From: Hypomyces perniciosus | Taxonomy: Eukaryota > Ascomycota > Sordariomycetes > Hypocreales > Hypocreaceae | Assembly: GCA_008477525.1 (NCBI GenBank) | Contig: SPDT01000006.1 | Location: forward strand, 3,933,501-3,997,500 | Length of the DNA: 64,000 nucleotides | Direction: 5' to 3' | Shown: piece after piece, positions 24,267 to 35,800 of the stretch | How positions within the stretch are numbered: position 1 is the stretch's first letter | Layout: every line of letters starts with the position of its first letter | The notes under the pieces: model-generated | The model's database searches: none | The model's input: only the letters and a program-made list of their open reading frames with translations | Told to the model about the DNA's origin: nothing | Translations under genes and position numbers: made by a program

Positions 24267-25071
24267 TTAATCCTGGTTGACGGTTTGCTAGAAAAAGAGG
24301 GAAAATGGTCAGCTCAACCTTCTCGCTCTCTGAATCATTATTCTTCAAGGTCTTTCTTACCACCAGCCAATCCATGCCCTCATTCACACCACTGCCGTCG
24401 ACTGCCGAGCACGCCATGATGCTCCAGTTCCGGTCCCGCAGCTCGCCCAGGCGCAGCGCCTCGGAGATCTCTCCTGCCCCCTTGGCGCCGGGCTGATCTT
24501 GCTTGTTGGCGAATACCAGCAGCGCCGCATCCTTGAGCTCCTCTTCGTTTAGCATGGCTGACAATTCCTCCGCTGCGGTTTGTAATCGATCGATATCGGT
24601 CGAGTCGACGACGAAGATGACAGCTGCTGTGTTGGCGTAGTAGCACCGCCAGTAGGGTCGGATACTCGTTTGACCACCGAGATCCTGAAAGAGAGTGCCT
24701 GGTCAGCATGCAAGGTTCATCTGTCTGGGTTGCAGTGGGTTGGGGCAGTCTTACCCAGACATTGAAGTTGAGGTTCTTGTACGTGACAGACTCGACGTTG
24801 AAGCCAATAGTCGGTATCGTTGTCACTACCTCACCGATCTAAACCACCAAGTTAGCAAATCAATCGCGTCCAGAAGCATTGCGGCGGTCTTCTGACCTTC
24901 AGTCTGTAAAGCAGTGTCGTTTTGCCGGCGTTGTCCTGTGGGCTCAACATATCAGCATCCATGTTGACCAGGCTCCAATGAGGCACAGCGCCGTACCAGA
25001 CCCAAGATCAGGATTCTGATCTCCTTCTTTGCCCAGACCAAGTTGGACAACCATGACATGCCCGCACCCAT
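24267..25071 (-). CDS. arl1: ADP-ribosylation-factor-like GTPase ARL1
   Basis: ARL1 recruits GRIP-domain golgins and controls trafficking at the trans-Golgi. Five exons on the minus strand are 25071-24997, 24935-24897, 24838-24755, 24684-24361 and 24287-24267 (180 aa, family length about 181). It starts MGAGMSWL, with Gly2 available for N-myristoylation. Motifs seen are the P-loop GLDNAGKTT (about 24-32), switch I IPTIGF, WDLGGQ of switch II, NKQD, and CSAVDGSGV of the G5 loop. The last exon is only 21 nt (QTVNQD then stop); without it, reading runs into an intron and gives a false C-terminus. The second exon is also tiny (39 nt). Confidence 0.96.
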
Positions 25072-26166
25072 TTTGACTGAACGTCGGGTTCTGTCCCGCC
25101 CTTCGACGTTCGAGGTCTTGATACCGTTAGGTGTCCCACTACAGCTCGCCCAACTTCGAGTTCTCACGGTCGTTCGAAAGCGAGAATGCCGAGGCGAAAT
25201 ACAGCAAGTAACTCAGGTTTAATATCGCCAGAACAGTCGTTCGCAAAAAGGGCTCGTGGGAAGTTGGTTTGTTGTGATGAATGTTAATGAGAAATGGTCC
25301 CCTATTCCGGGACCTCCAATGTATTCAGATGCCTCTTGGCGGGCCTTGCTGGCAGCCGTGTCCTACCGAACAGCCTCTGGTTGGCCCAAGCGCTGGACAA
25401 AATACTGGGGCTATTAGCTCAGTGCTTGAATCTGGTTATTGCTACGGAGTAGATAGGCAGCTGGATCTCCGCCACTCTCTGCCCCTTTACTTCTACCAAG
25501 TGACAACAGGGTTGCCATGCAGTATGTACGAAGTATATGACTAGTACGGAGTACAACGACGCCTCTTACAGAAGCTGCTTTGTTCATGCAGCATTGGTGG
25601 GCTACTAATGGTTACGAGTACGAGGATAGGAACATACTAACACGACTCGGTCTGTAGATGTAAACCAATAGTAGTACTTCGTAGTGATAGTCAAAATGCA
25701 AAAGAATATGCTATAGCTTTCTATTCTACACAGACAATTTATAGAAGTTAATCAGCAGCAGAAAGCAGCAGATTTCCTCTGACACATCACCAGCTACTTC
25801 GCACAGGTGAGATACTAGTAGTACTACTAAAAACCAGCTCATGTAGCAGGACAAAGCGCTGTTCACGTGCCAACCCATGTCCGACTTATTTTGTCCATTT
25901 CCTGTCGTTAACCTCATTAATAAGCTCTGTGGGGCGCAGCAGTCTAGCTGAGATTTGCCACATCTAAGACAACCGACCCAGGATCATTTCTGCCTCAGGA
26001 ATCAAGATCTGGAGCGCCACACCACACCAGCCACAAACCCACCATCACCCACATCACACTCCTCTAGGGCTTTACGCCCTCGGGTGGCGGGTCGCAAAAT
26101 CTAGATCATTCTCAACACCACGAATTTCATCACCATCACTCGACTCGACACGCAAAGTCAACAAGA
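25072..26166. promoter_or_regulatory. Divergent promoter region of ARL1 and eL39
   Basis: This is 1.1 kb between divergent genes. It holds two exact TACGGAGTA motifs (25443-25451, 25545-25553) and a CACGTG box at 25864-25869, about 300 bp before the eL39 start. No gene was found. Confidence 0.5.
25864..25869. promoter_or_regulatory. CACGTG E-box upstream of eL39
   Basis: A TTCACGTGCC context places this box about 300 bp before the eL39 ATG. CACGTG is the core site of Cbf1-type bHLH factors. Use here is inferred from the similar placement before uL1 and uL2. Confidence 0.35.
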
Positions 26167-26643
26167 TGCCGGTATGCAGCACCTCACCTGCCCCATTTCC
26201 TCCCAAGGCCAGCGATGCCGTGATCAGGGCTTTTTCTCGTGCAGTTTTTGCGAGTTCCCGGGATCGTTGGCCGGCTTGGAGGGACGGAAGGGCAACTCGA
26301 TGAGGTTCAACAGAAATCGCTGACCAAGAATGAAATATCTAGAGCCACAAGACTTTCCGAACCAAGCAGAAGCTGGCCAAGGCCCAGAAGCAGAACCGCC
26401 CGGTTCCGCAATGGATTAGACTCCGAACCGGCAACACCATTCGGTGCGTTTTTATCCCTTTTGCGATCCCTCCTCCTCGATTATCCCGCGAACTTCACAT
26501 TTCTCGCCGAGCAGCCCCCAACATGCCCGACATCACATTTCACTCTGGGTCATTTTTTTTTTTTTTGAACAATACACTGACTTGATGAAAACAGGTACAA
26601 CGCCAAGAGAAGGCACTGGAGAAAGACCCGCCTGGGCATCTAA
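26167..26643 (+). CDS. rpl39: 60S ribosomal protein eL39
   Basis: eL39 lines the nascent-peptide exit tunnel of the large ribosomal subunit. Exons are 26167-26172, 26343-26443 and 26595-26643, giving 51 aa, exactly the family length. The first coding exon is only six bases (Met-Pro); the second begins [20 protein letters not shown] and the third is [15 protein letters not shown]. The protein is highly basic and matches eL39 along its whole length, so the tiny first exon and both introns (170 and 151 bp) are well supported. Because of its size and splicing, no single reading frame reveals it. A T-rich tract (T14) lies in the second intron. Large introns in ribosomal protein genes can host snoRNAs; I saw no clear C/D box pair. 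Confidence 0.96.
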
Positions 26644-27409
26644 GCAAATTCACAACTCACCTGGCATTCTCGACCCTCTTGCATCGATGGTACCGGCGCC
26701 CGGCTTATTTGGCATGGCCTCGCGGTGAAGCAATGGTGGTGGATGGAGTTCAAAAACTGTACGGTGTGGGGGGGATGCGGACGCACGGAATGGGCACGGT
26801 TGCCTGGTTTCTCGATTCTTGATATTACTGCATGTCACGGTCGGTCATAAGGGAAAGGAATGAACCTATTTTGATGTCCAAATTGCCCAGGTGACTCATG
26901 CCGAAGCCCTCTACTCCGTGATGCTCTACAGAGCTACTAGAAGCAATGGCACTTATTCATTGTAGTCACAAACTACACTTGGAAAAACATCTCCGTCGAG
27001 TTGCTTTTGCCGTAGTAGGTGCCAGCACACGATGGGGACGTTTGATGCGTCATAATGAAACTGTCCACGGCCTACATACTATAGGTATGTACCTCTAATC
27101 CTAAGCGATAAATTCATTGCAGAGTGTATTGGATCCGCTTTGATCATGAGTACTCTCGTTCTGCATCAACTCAGAAGCGCCTCTCAATCCTCCCCAATGC
27201 ACTAACTAGAGTGCCGAATATCGGTCGAGTTTTTCACGCCGAGTAAAATGTTGCATGCAAAGAAATTCAAGTCAAAACCGTAATCCTATCGTTCCAGCCC
27301 GTCAACGCCGCCCTTGTCGCATTCAGAAGACGCTGCTAAGAAGCAACATGATCCGCCCGTTACCCCCAGCACAAACAAGAGCCGGGGGGTCCAAAATTAG
27401 TCAGTCAAT
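26644..27409. other. Convergent intergenic stretch eL39/SKP1
   Basis: These are the 3' flanks of two convergent genes. I see no gene, repeat or RNA in it. Confidence 0.55.
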
Positions 27410-28108
27410 TTAACGATCCTCAGCCCACTCGTTCTCCCTTCGGATTTGCTCCTCCTCCTCGGGAGAGAAGTCGTTGGTGATATTGAAAGTCTTTCGGATT
27501 TCTTCGGGGGACTTGCCCTTAATCATGTTGGCAACGGTCTTGCAGCCAACATCGAGCAGGGGCTTGATGTCCAGGAAGTTAGATGCCTAGAGTATAGGGG
27601 TAAGTCATATGAATCAATCTTGTTTCCGATGCGGCGAGCTTACCAGGATGATCTCAAAGAGCATTTCTTGGTCGACCTGCATGAACTTCTGGTCCCACTC
27701 CTCGATATCCGTTGTTTTCTTGCGAGCGTCGGATTCGTCATCCTGGGTCTGGGGGGGATCGTTGCGGTGATGCTCGCACCACTCGATGACCTTTCGCAGG
27801 ACGGCCTCGTTTACCTATTGGGGCATTGTTAGCCACCAGAGTCATGCTGTCACGATCAGGTACTGCGTACATTTGGAATCGGGATGGGGTTATCCTGGCT
27901 GACGCTTCCGCCGCCAAGATCCTCCAGCATGTTCTTGAGAAGTACAGAGCGCTCAACGACAGTGCGGTCTAGGTTTTTGCGTCAGCATATCGTGGGGAGA
28001 GAGAGGGTAGTGCAAAACACTTGGGCGTGCACACATACCAACTTCCATGGTGGCATTGTCGTTGGAGACCAGCCAGACCTTCTGTTGCGCAACCTTGGTT
28101 TCCGCCAT
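27410..28108 (-). CDS. skp1: SKP1, SCF ubiquitin ligase adaptor
   Basis: SKP1 links F-box proteins to cullin-1 in SCF ubiquitin ligases and is also part of yeast kinetochore and RAVE complexes. Minus-strand exons are 28108-28039, about 27968-27871, 27814-27644 and 27586-27410 (171 aa). The N-terminal POZ fold begins [18 protein letters not shown]. The C-terminal F-box-binding helices include [38 protein letters not shown], and the family-typical ending [15 protein letters not shown]. An acidic Asp-rich insertion after HHRNDPPQ is usual in fungal SKP1. Start and all phases agree. The exon 2/intron boundary may be off by one base in my count. Confidence 0.96.
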
Positions 28109-29517
28109 TGTGACGATCTATACGATGAACAAAAGCCTTTATGTCAGTGAGTTGATGTGGACGACGGAAACACACGTGAAGATGGTGAGTCGCGAAGAAA
28201 TGTATGTTTGTGTCAAGACTGAGGCGAAGCGTCGAGGGTATGAAGGTATGGAGTAGGTGAGAAAGAAAGATGGAGCGCGCCGTCAAAGAGGTGGCGGCTG
28301 CGGGGAATAGTATAGTACGTACCCAGGTAACCGCCTGCTACGGGATTGGAAGTCCGAAGATATGGTACTACTACTAAGGTAAGGTACCTCAGGTAGGTAA
28401 GGAGGACTGCGAAGGGCAATAGGTATGCAAACTCCAAGAATATATACTCAGGATAGAGTATTGGTATTCAACTGCAGTGGTCTTCAACCAGTGAGCTGTG
28501 GCTTTTTTGCTGCGGTTTGGGGATGAGTCGGAGATTGAGCGAAGAGGAGGCAGAGGGCCGCTTTTTGAATTCGAATTCGAGACGCAAGGGCCCGCTGATG
28601 CCTTCACACAAAAAGGTTTACCTCAGAACCTTCCAGGCAGTCACTCGGCTAGGCAGGGTCTTAGTTTGATTCTATCTAGTTGGTTGCTGCCTTTGTTTGT
28701 CTCCGAAATAGGCATTCCTTGTGCATTGCTCAGCCTTGTGTTCGTACTACCAATTGTTTGACTTTGTTTGAGCGCCGAGAATCGTTAACCTTCTTTGTCA
28801 CACTCAGGACCGAACGCTGTCCTAAAATAGCACCGCACCGCATTGATGTGGGTTTTAATTAATTACTAGATACGTTGTGGGGTGGGTGGTAAAAACGATT
28901 ACTAGTATTAGCATTAAACTCATGCTTTGATGTCATGTTGTTACTATGCTTGTTGTTGTCCTTCGTAGTAGTAGTAGTAGTATTACGTGTGTTCCATTGG
29001 CTTCTACGGAGTACTGAGGCGGATGAGGTCATGCCCTTTTCGCTGTCAGGCACACACCACACACACAACACGGCCTCGTGCCAGCTGGTCATCAGCCTCA
29101 TCTGACCACCTTTACAACGCTACTCTACTCTACTCTACTCTACTCTACTCTACTCTACTCTACTCTACTCTACTCTACTCATACTATCATATCATTGGCT
29201 TCTTAGTCCTTCTTTCTCCCGAATTGTCTTCACTGCAGCTCATGGCGTTGATAGCATAGATACCTGCCTCCCAGGCCGTGTTTGGTGCTTCAGCTGGCTT
29301 CACTCTCTCTTTGTTACTACTGCACCTATAATAGCAGCACATCTCCCTTATTTTAGTACTACCATCACACCATTCCTACAAACGCCAGCCTTTTACGTAC
29401 CGCCCACCCTCCCTCGAATTCGGTTCTCCTCGCCCATGTCGTTTGTCATTCTCGACTTCCTTTCAAAGCCCCGCTTGCTGCGTTTGCGCGACCTCCGGAA
29501 CAGTCGGTCGAAATAAC
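28109..29517. promoter_or_regulatory. Divergent region between SKP1 and SMP3
   Basis: 1.4 kb separate the two starts. It contains GTA-triplet runs (about 28969-28982), an exact TACGGAGTA at 29005-29013 and the TACTC array at 29121-29180, 340 bp before the SMP3 start. Short frames on both strands look non-coding. Confidence 0.5.
29121..29180. repeat. (TACTC)12 pentanucleotide array
   Basis: Twelve perfect five-base units, flanked by a CGC and a CATACTATC sequence. It is a likely hypervariable microsatellite within the SMP3 promoter. Confidence 0.95.
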
Positions 29518-31275
29518 ATGTGGCGGCGCACATACCTGCTTCTACTTCTCATCCGGCTGTGGTTTGCTCTGTCGCCCAGCTATCTCCATCCTGATGAGAA
29601 CTTCCAAGGCCCGGAGGTCATCGCAGGTATGTGTGTGCGCGCCGTGCGCTCTTGAGCCTACCCCAAGCCCCAAGCCTCCAGCTCTTTGTTAGTTGACGCT
29701 TGTTCGTGTATAGGCCAGATCTTTAGCTACCCAGTCCGGCGGACATGGGAGTTCACGAGCGAGAACCCGATCCGAAGCGTCTTTCCCCTCTGGCCCGTGT
29801 ATGGGCTGCCTATGCTTTTGCTCCGTTGGCTATGGGTCGGAAATGGGCAGGATGGCGATATTCCCCCGATAAAGGTCTTTTGGGCCCTGAGGATTCTCAT
29901 GTTCTTGGTCAGCTTCGTGCTTGAGGACTGGGCTCTCCACGAGAAAATCGCATCGCGGCAACACCGTCGTGTCGCCGTTCTGCTTGTCGCATCATCATAT
30001 GTGACGTGGACCTATCAGACCCATACCTTTTCCAATTCCATTGAAACTCTGGTCGTATTGTGGAGTTTGGTTCTGATCCAGCGCATCGTGGATCCTCGCG
30101 TATGTTTCGCAAACATCCTCTCCCTAGTCCGGCGTTCCCTTTACTCACAGCTGCGCAGCAACAATCGTCCCTCTTGTCTTCTACGGTTCTCGGAATCATC
30201 GCCGTCTTTGGCGTTTTCACCCGTATTACTTTCCCAGCGTTTTTGTTGATACCTGGACTTCGTCTGATACCACATTTTTTGAATAAGTTTGTCTCCAATC
30301 ACAATACCTGTGTCACTCACAGGAGGCGAAGCTAACTTGTATAGACCGTTCTCTTTAGCCGCCCTGGTTTTGGCAGCCCTCACCACAACTTGCGTTGCTA
30401 TCGCGCTGGATACCGCGTTCTATACACCCGGGCCCATCACTTGGACCGACTTAATAACCAAACCTGTCATTACTCCACTAAACAACCTCAAGTACAACTC
30501 CTTAACTGAAAACCTGGCCTTACATGGCCTGCATCCTTGGTACCAGCATATTCTCGCGAACCTTCCTCTGCTCATAGGACCTGCAACTCTTCTGCTCTTT
30601 CAGCCTTACCAGTCTCTGAGGCTCTATTCGGCCATTTCGGGGATTGCCGTTCTGTCATTATTCCAACACCAAGAGGCTCGATTCCTCTTACCGACGGTTC
30701 CCCTGCTCCTATCATCTGTGCAACTCCCCAGGAACCCAACAGTTTTGCGGATTTGGGCTGTGGCCTGGGGTGTCTTCAACTTGTTCATGGGGGTGTTGAT
30801 GGGAATGTACCACCAAGGAGGCATTGTCCCCGGCCAAGTGTTCATGAGCACCCAACCTGATGCCACTAATGCCATCTGGTGGAAAACGTACTCACCTCCC
30901 ATCTGGCTTCTTAACGGCAAAAATGAGGCTTTGCATACTCAGGACGTCATGGGGCTCAAGGGCGAAGCATTGCTTGAAAAGTTGACAGAACTCGCAACTT
31001 GCGATACACCCGCGGATCGACGCTATCAGGAATATCTAAAAGAGGAAAATGGTACTTACCTAATTGCACCTGCATCGGCCACTTGGCTAGACCCCTATCT
31101 GCCAAACAAGGGCCTGGAGGGGTTGCGATTTCGAGAAGTTTGGCGTTACCAACAGCATCTCAACCTGGATGACCTAGACTTCGGCGACGATGGCGTTTGG
31201 AATACTCTCGAGAGAGTGATTGGCCGTCGAGGCTTGGTTGCCTGGCGAGTAACCAAGAGCTGTGACACATACTAA
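29518..31275 (+). CDS. smp3: GPI mannosyltransferase 4 (SMP3/PIG-Z, GT22)
   Basis: It adds the fourth mannose to the GPI anchor precursor in the ER lumen, using dolichol-phosphate-mannose. Exons are 29518-29626, 29714-30099, 30159-30286 and 30345-31275 (517 aa). The GT22 luminal motif HPDE ([15 protein letters not shown], about residues 22-36) follows the first hydrophobic segment. [19 protein letters not shown] and the later HQEARFL motif ([17 protein letters not shown]) are typical of the PIG-M/B/Z group. Multiple hydrophobic segments are spread over the first 400 residues. The length suits SMP3 better than GPI10, and the FQGPEV variant also points to SMP3; GPI10 is the main alternative. 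The ATG is the first in frame and directly precedes a signal-anchor-like segment. Confidence 0.9.
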
Positions 31276-31592
31276 TGCGACTATTACCTTATATCGCGAT
31301 AATAGTAAAATAAATAAAATTGATCAATAAAAATGTTAAATCATGTCTCAATCGATTCGCCACCCAATTCTCGGGCGTACTTGTTCATAGCGGAACCATT
31401 TTACGGTTAGAGTACATCCACTACAGTTGCATACGACAAAGATTACGATCGGGAGTATAGGAGCTGCGGTGTACATCTGAAAATGGGTGTCAAATGGCCC
31501 AAGGCCTTACTTCGAGATTCTAGACTATGCTATCTTTTACCGACAGACGCGGAAAGGATTCTCAAGGCAAAGACGAAAGCGCAAAGACCAGC
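31276..31592. other. Convergent intergenic stretch SMP3/uL1
   Basis: 317 bp between two convergent stop codons. It is AT-rich just after SMP3, with AATAAA-like words near 31311-31330 that could serve as polyadenylation signals. Nothing else was seen. Confidence 0.5.
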
Positions 31593-32485
31593 TTAGTACA
31601 GGCGCTTGGGAGGAGACATGGAAGCCTTGATGGTAAGACTTCCAACGTTCTGCCAGCCCTTCTTCAGCAGAGAGACGAGGTAGTTGATGGCCAACATGAT
31701 GTTGCCAACCAGCGGCTCCTGCTCCATACCGACGTTTCCGACGGCAACAGCCATGCACAGAACCTTCTTCAGCTGGAACTTGATGGTGGACTTGACCTCG
31801 TTGATCTTGCCGCTCAGGTCATCGGAGTGAGAGACAGGGGTAGGGAACTTGCCGGCTGGAAAACGAGTTAGTGTCGGGTGTTTTGTGTTGTCGGGGAATA
31901 TGAAGGTGCTTACCCTTGGACAGACCAGGACCCAGGAGACGGGGAATCTGCCTGATAAGAGCCTCAGAAGCAATGAAGGCATCGTACTTGCGAGCAAGCT
32001 TCTTGATGAGCTTCTTGTTCTTGTTCAGCTTCTTCAAGTCATCAGCGGACATGGCGTCGACACCACCGTGCTTGGCACGGTCGAGATCGTGCTGGTCACC
32101 CAAAATGCTGCACCAACCCAGTTAGCCCTTCAAACTCCCAACCACGATGAGGTGTTTTTTTTTTTTTCGATTTTCGGCGTACCAGATGCTCATGTTAGGG
32201 CGAGGGACGACAGGCAGCGTGATAGTGCCGGAGAAACGCTTGTCACGCTGAGGGTCATAGTTCTTGAGGCCGATCTGGAGCTCAACGGTCTCGAGGAAGT
32301 TACGCTTCTTGGTCTCGTTGGAGTACTCCAGGAGTTCTCCGACCTGCGTCCGGACATTAGCTGTACCATAGTTAGCCTGGTGAGTTCCACGATCAATTGA
32401 TTGCAACATCGATCACGGCTTGCGCTGAGATAGAGCAATTCGATAAATGACATTTTTATGACGTACCGACTGTGATCTTCGACAT
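31593..32485 (-). CDS. rpl1: 60S ribosomal protein uL1 (L10a/RPL1)
   Basis: uL1 forms the L1 stalk that handles deacylated tRNA at the ribosomal E site. Minus-strand exons are 32485-32467, 32360-32183, 32107-31914 and 31855-31593 (217 aa, the exact family length). It begins [20 protein letters not shown]. It contains [19 protein letters not shown], the basic [20 protein letters not shown] stretch, and [20 protein letters not shown], and ends SMSPPKRLY. The first exon is only 19 nt. The gene is divergent from the THADA/Trm732 gene with 377 bp between starts. Confidence 0.97.
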
Positions 32486-32862
32486 TTTGGCAGTCTCCCA
32501 ATAGATTCAACCGTATCTAATGGTGGTCAGGACGTCGTGTGGTTAAAGGGATTTCTTCGCCTCAAAGGTCTGGAGTTTTTGGTGATTTTGGTTCTAGGTG
32601 TGGATCGCTAATCGCAGTGGGGGGGCTAGTGCGACAGGGCAAAATTTTCTCACGTGCACTGCCACGTGCCACTCTTGAGACTCATCTGGGTATACCTCTC
32701 TGGGACGGAACGGCCGTCTTTGGGACTGGTTCTACTTTGAGGGAAAACAAGGTGTACGCATTCAGGTGAAATCGCTGACTCCAGGGCCTCAGATTTCTCT
32801 CAAACTCGATCATATTAGCATGTGTTGAGCAGAAAAGCCCGGACAACCAATTTGCGCTCAAC
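32486..32862. promoter_or_regulatory. Shared divergent promoter of uL1 and Trm732, with two CACGTG boxes
   Basis: The two start codons are 377 bp apart on opposite strands. CACGTG boxes at 32651-32656 and 32663-32668 lie 12 bp apart (start to start), 166-183 bp before the uL1 start. A shared promoter would link ribosome production with tRNA modification; that is inference. Confidence 0.5.
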
Positions 32863-35800
32863 ATGCAGAGTGACACCATTCCGGAGCATGTTGATTTGCT
32901 CGGCAACCCGACCCCAGTCATAAAATGGCTTGAGGAACAGGAAAAGGAGTTGCAACAGAGGTGCGATTTAGCCAGCTTCTTTGGTCAATATCTTTTACTG
33001 AGTGTACGTAGTCGAGCGAGTTCAATTTTCGATAAAATCCTGGGAGAAGCAGCTCAGCCCAGGTCAGTCTCAGGCAATGCCTGTGTGAGGCTTTGTGGTT
33101 TCGTAGAGCGGACGTCCAAGGCCCAAACTGAGGAACTACAGCGATGGGCCTTCTCTCGAGATGTAACGTTCAAGCTCTATGACTTCTACATTGATTGGAA
33201 TGAGTTTGATCATCACCGATCGATGAGACTTGTTCTTGATTTGATAGCTCAGCTACTCAGGAGGAATCCTGACAAGACAGCTGCTCTGGCTACCAGGGAT
33301 TCCCTTCTGGACAACTTAGTATCAATTGTAATCGGTCGCTCTACAAAACCGGTGGCCAAGTCGGCCCTTAAAACTCTTGATTACTTCTTCACCAAAGGAG
33401 TCTTCAATCTGGATGATATCAAATCCACTCACCTCTCCCTCCACCAGGAACTATCCCAGGCCAACGATACCGAAGTATGGAGGACTTTCATAACCGAACT
33501 ATTCCAATGGATGCGATTACACTTTATTTGTCCCGCGGCCGGCAAGTTCGTAGTGAACTTGTATCGAGGCCTGCGACAAAGAGATCGAGAACATGCCAGT
33601 GACTTGAGCATAGACACTTGGTATCAATGGCTTCTGGACTTCCTAGTGGAAGAGCCAAACCTGCTAGAGCAAATCAAGAACTACATCTTCCTCCCTCTCT
33701 TCAAAGCGGACAGAGTTGAGGCTCTGAGGTTTTTGCAAAGAATGAACGAGAACGAGTCCGTTTCCTCCACTGTCAATAAGGATTTTGATATAGCCGCACT
33801 TCTCTCCTTAGCTGCCTTGGAAACCGGGAAGAAAGTCGGCCTTGTGGAAGAGCCTTGTAAAACAGTCACATATCCCCCTTGCGAGATGCAGCTAACGAAC
33901 ATTAGATCTGGGCGGTGATAATCAAACCGAGGAGAGCTCATCTATTGTTCTCCACGAAGATGTTCTTCAGAGCGTTTTGGCCCACCCCTCTCATGAGGTT
34001 CGGTCGTCGGCACTTACTCTGCTGATAAGTTCTCCATCGACCACGAGACCTTACTCTTCTACCACCCTTGACCTGCTCAAAAGGCACTTGGGCACCTTCT
34101 TCGCAGACCCAGACGCCAAATTCCGGGTTGATGTTTGTGCTCGGGGAAGAGACATGTTCAAAAGGGTGCGTGGCGCTATTTCGGTCCTAAAGCGAAGCAT
34201 ACCAAGAGCAAGATCCAAGGCCCGGAAGAGTACTCTGGAAGATGCTACCAGCGCCGCCCAGCCAATACTCTACCGTACCAACTTGATTTCACTCCCAGAA
34301 TCCCAGTTAATACATTGTCTTGAATACCACGAAAAGTTCTTATGCTGGTATATCAGCTTCTTATGCGCCGAGCTGACCCCAACTGCCTCGTATCAAAGGC
34401 ATATCACATCCCTCAAAAGCCTGATGTTCATACTCCGCTCAGAGGGAGAAAATTCCAAGACCTGGGAAACAGCCGAAGACCAAGAGTTATTTTTTGACCA
34501 CTTTGACGACAGATGGATGCGGGCCCTCTCTGATTTGGTTATGGATCCATTCGATGATGTGAGAGAAATATCATCGATAGCATTGGCGCGGATCCTTTCT
34601 GATCAGAGATATCGGCAATTCACTTTGAATCGTCAAGAAGCGGGCAGAAATCCTGCAGGGGAGCTGGGCGAGCTCTTACAACGAGCGGACCAGCTTTCGC
34701 TCCGCACGGCGAGGGCTGACCATTCGGACGGTGTCGCTAGGGCTTCTCAGCTGCTATACAAGTTCTTGGAGACGGGAGAAGACCGCCTCAATCTTCTTTC
34801 AAGACTTGTTGATTCGCTCGAATACAAAATATCAGAAGCAGAGACAGATCTCGGCCGTGCAGTTCTCGACCACCCCTTACATAGTAATTTTGCATCATTA
34901 TGCTTTACTTGGCAAGTAGTTTCGGAAAAGAGCTTCTCTACATTGGAACTTGACTCTGTTGTTGTCGTGCAAGAGAGGCTTGCGGCCTGTTGCGAACGCA
35001 TCTGGGCTGCGGTTCGAGACATTCTTTGCGATGACTCCCCCGAAGGACACCTACCCTCAGAGCTAGAGGATATGGAGGGTCTCGAAACAAAGGGCCTCTT
35101 GAGCTATAGCTTCCGGGCAATCCATGAGTCGAGGTAACTTTCCCTCTGTAGGCTGTCGTGTGGTTTCTGCGAACTCACCACTTTTAGTAATCTTATGCGA
35201 ACGTTGGCATCGACAATGAGGAATCAATCTCGAGAAGGATTCATAACCCCATCACGAATTCTGTTTGAGAAAATCGGAAACTTGACGTTTGATCAATTGG
35301 TCAGCTTGAGGCATCGGGGACCGTTCGCAACCGTTGCATCAACTTTTGCAACCTGCTGCCAGTTGATGAAGCATCTAGAATATGCTGATGAGGAGGAACC
35401 CATGCTGAGTGTGTGGTACAAGGTAAGTGAGAGCAGGATTGCTTAAATTAGCATCCTAAGTTGCCTATACGCAGCTGCTGCTTCGCTTTGTTGTACTAAT
35501 ACAATACATAACTTCAATACACAGGGCACTATAAATGCTATTTTTACGCAAGCATCTACAACTCGAAGATCTGCCGGAATTCCCTCCCTCATGACGGGCA
35601 TTCTCACGGCAAATGCAACCCATCCATCATTCGACGAGGTGATGGAGAAACTCATTGAAATTGCCAGCACTGAGGCTCGCGTCACAGAGACGGATGGTTC
35701 CCATCTACCACAGGTCCATGCTTACAACTGCCTCAAAGACATCTTCAAGAACTCTCTCCTGTCATCAATGGGAAACAAATCCGAGGAGTACCTCCCTCAG

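Noticed and set aside
24241..24360. ARL1 C-terminus read as [14 protein letters not shown] and beyond
   Set aside because: It is unspliced intron. A 21-nt final exon gives QTVNQD and the correct family length.
30287..30344. An upstream Met at 30289 as a start for SMP3's last exon
   Set aside because: It lies within the third intron. Splicing AAT-AA to A-CCG restores HFLNKPFSLAAL and the full-length protein.
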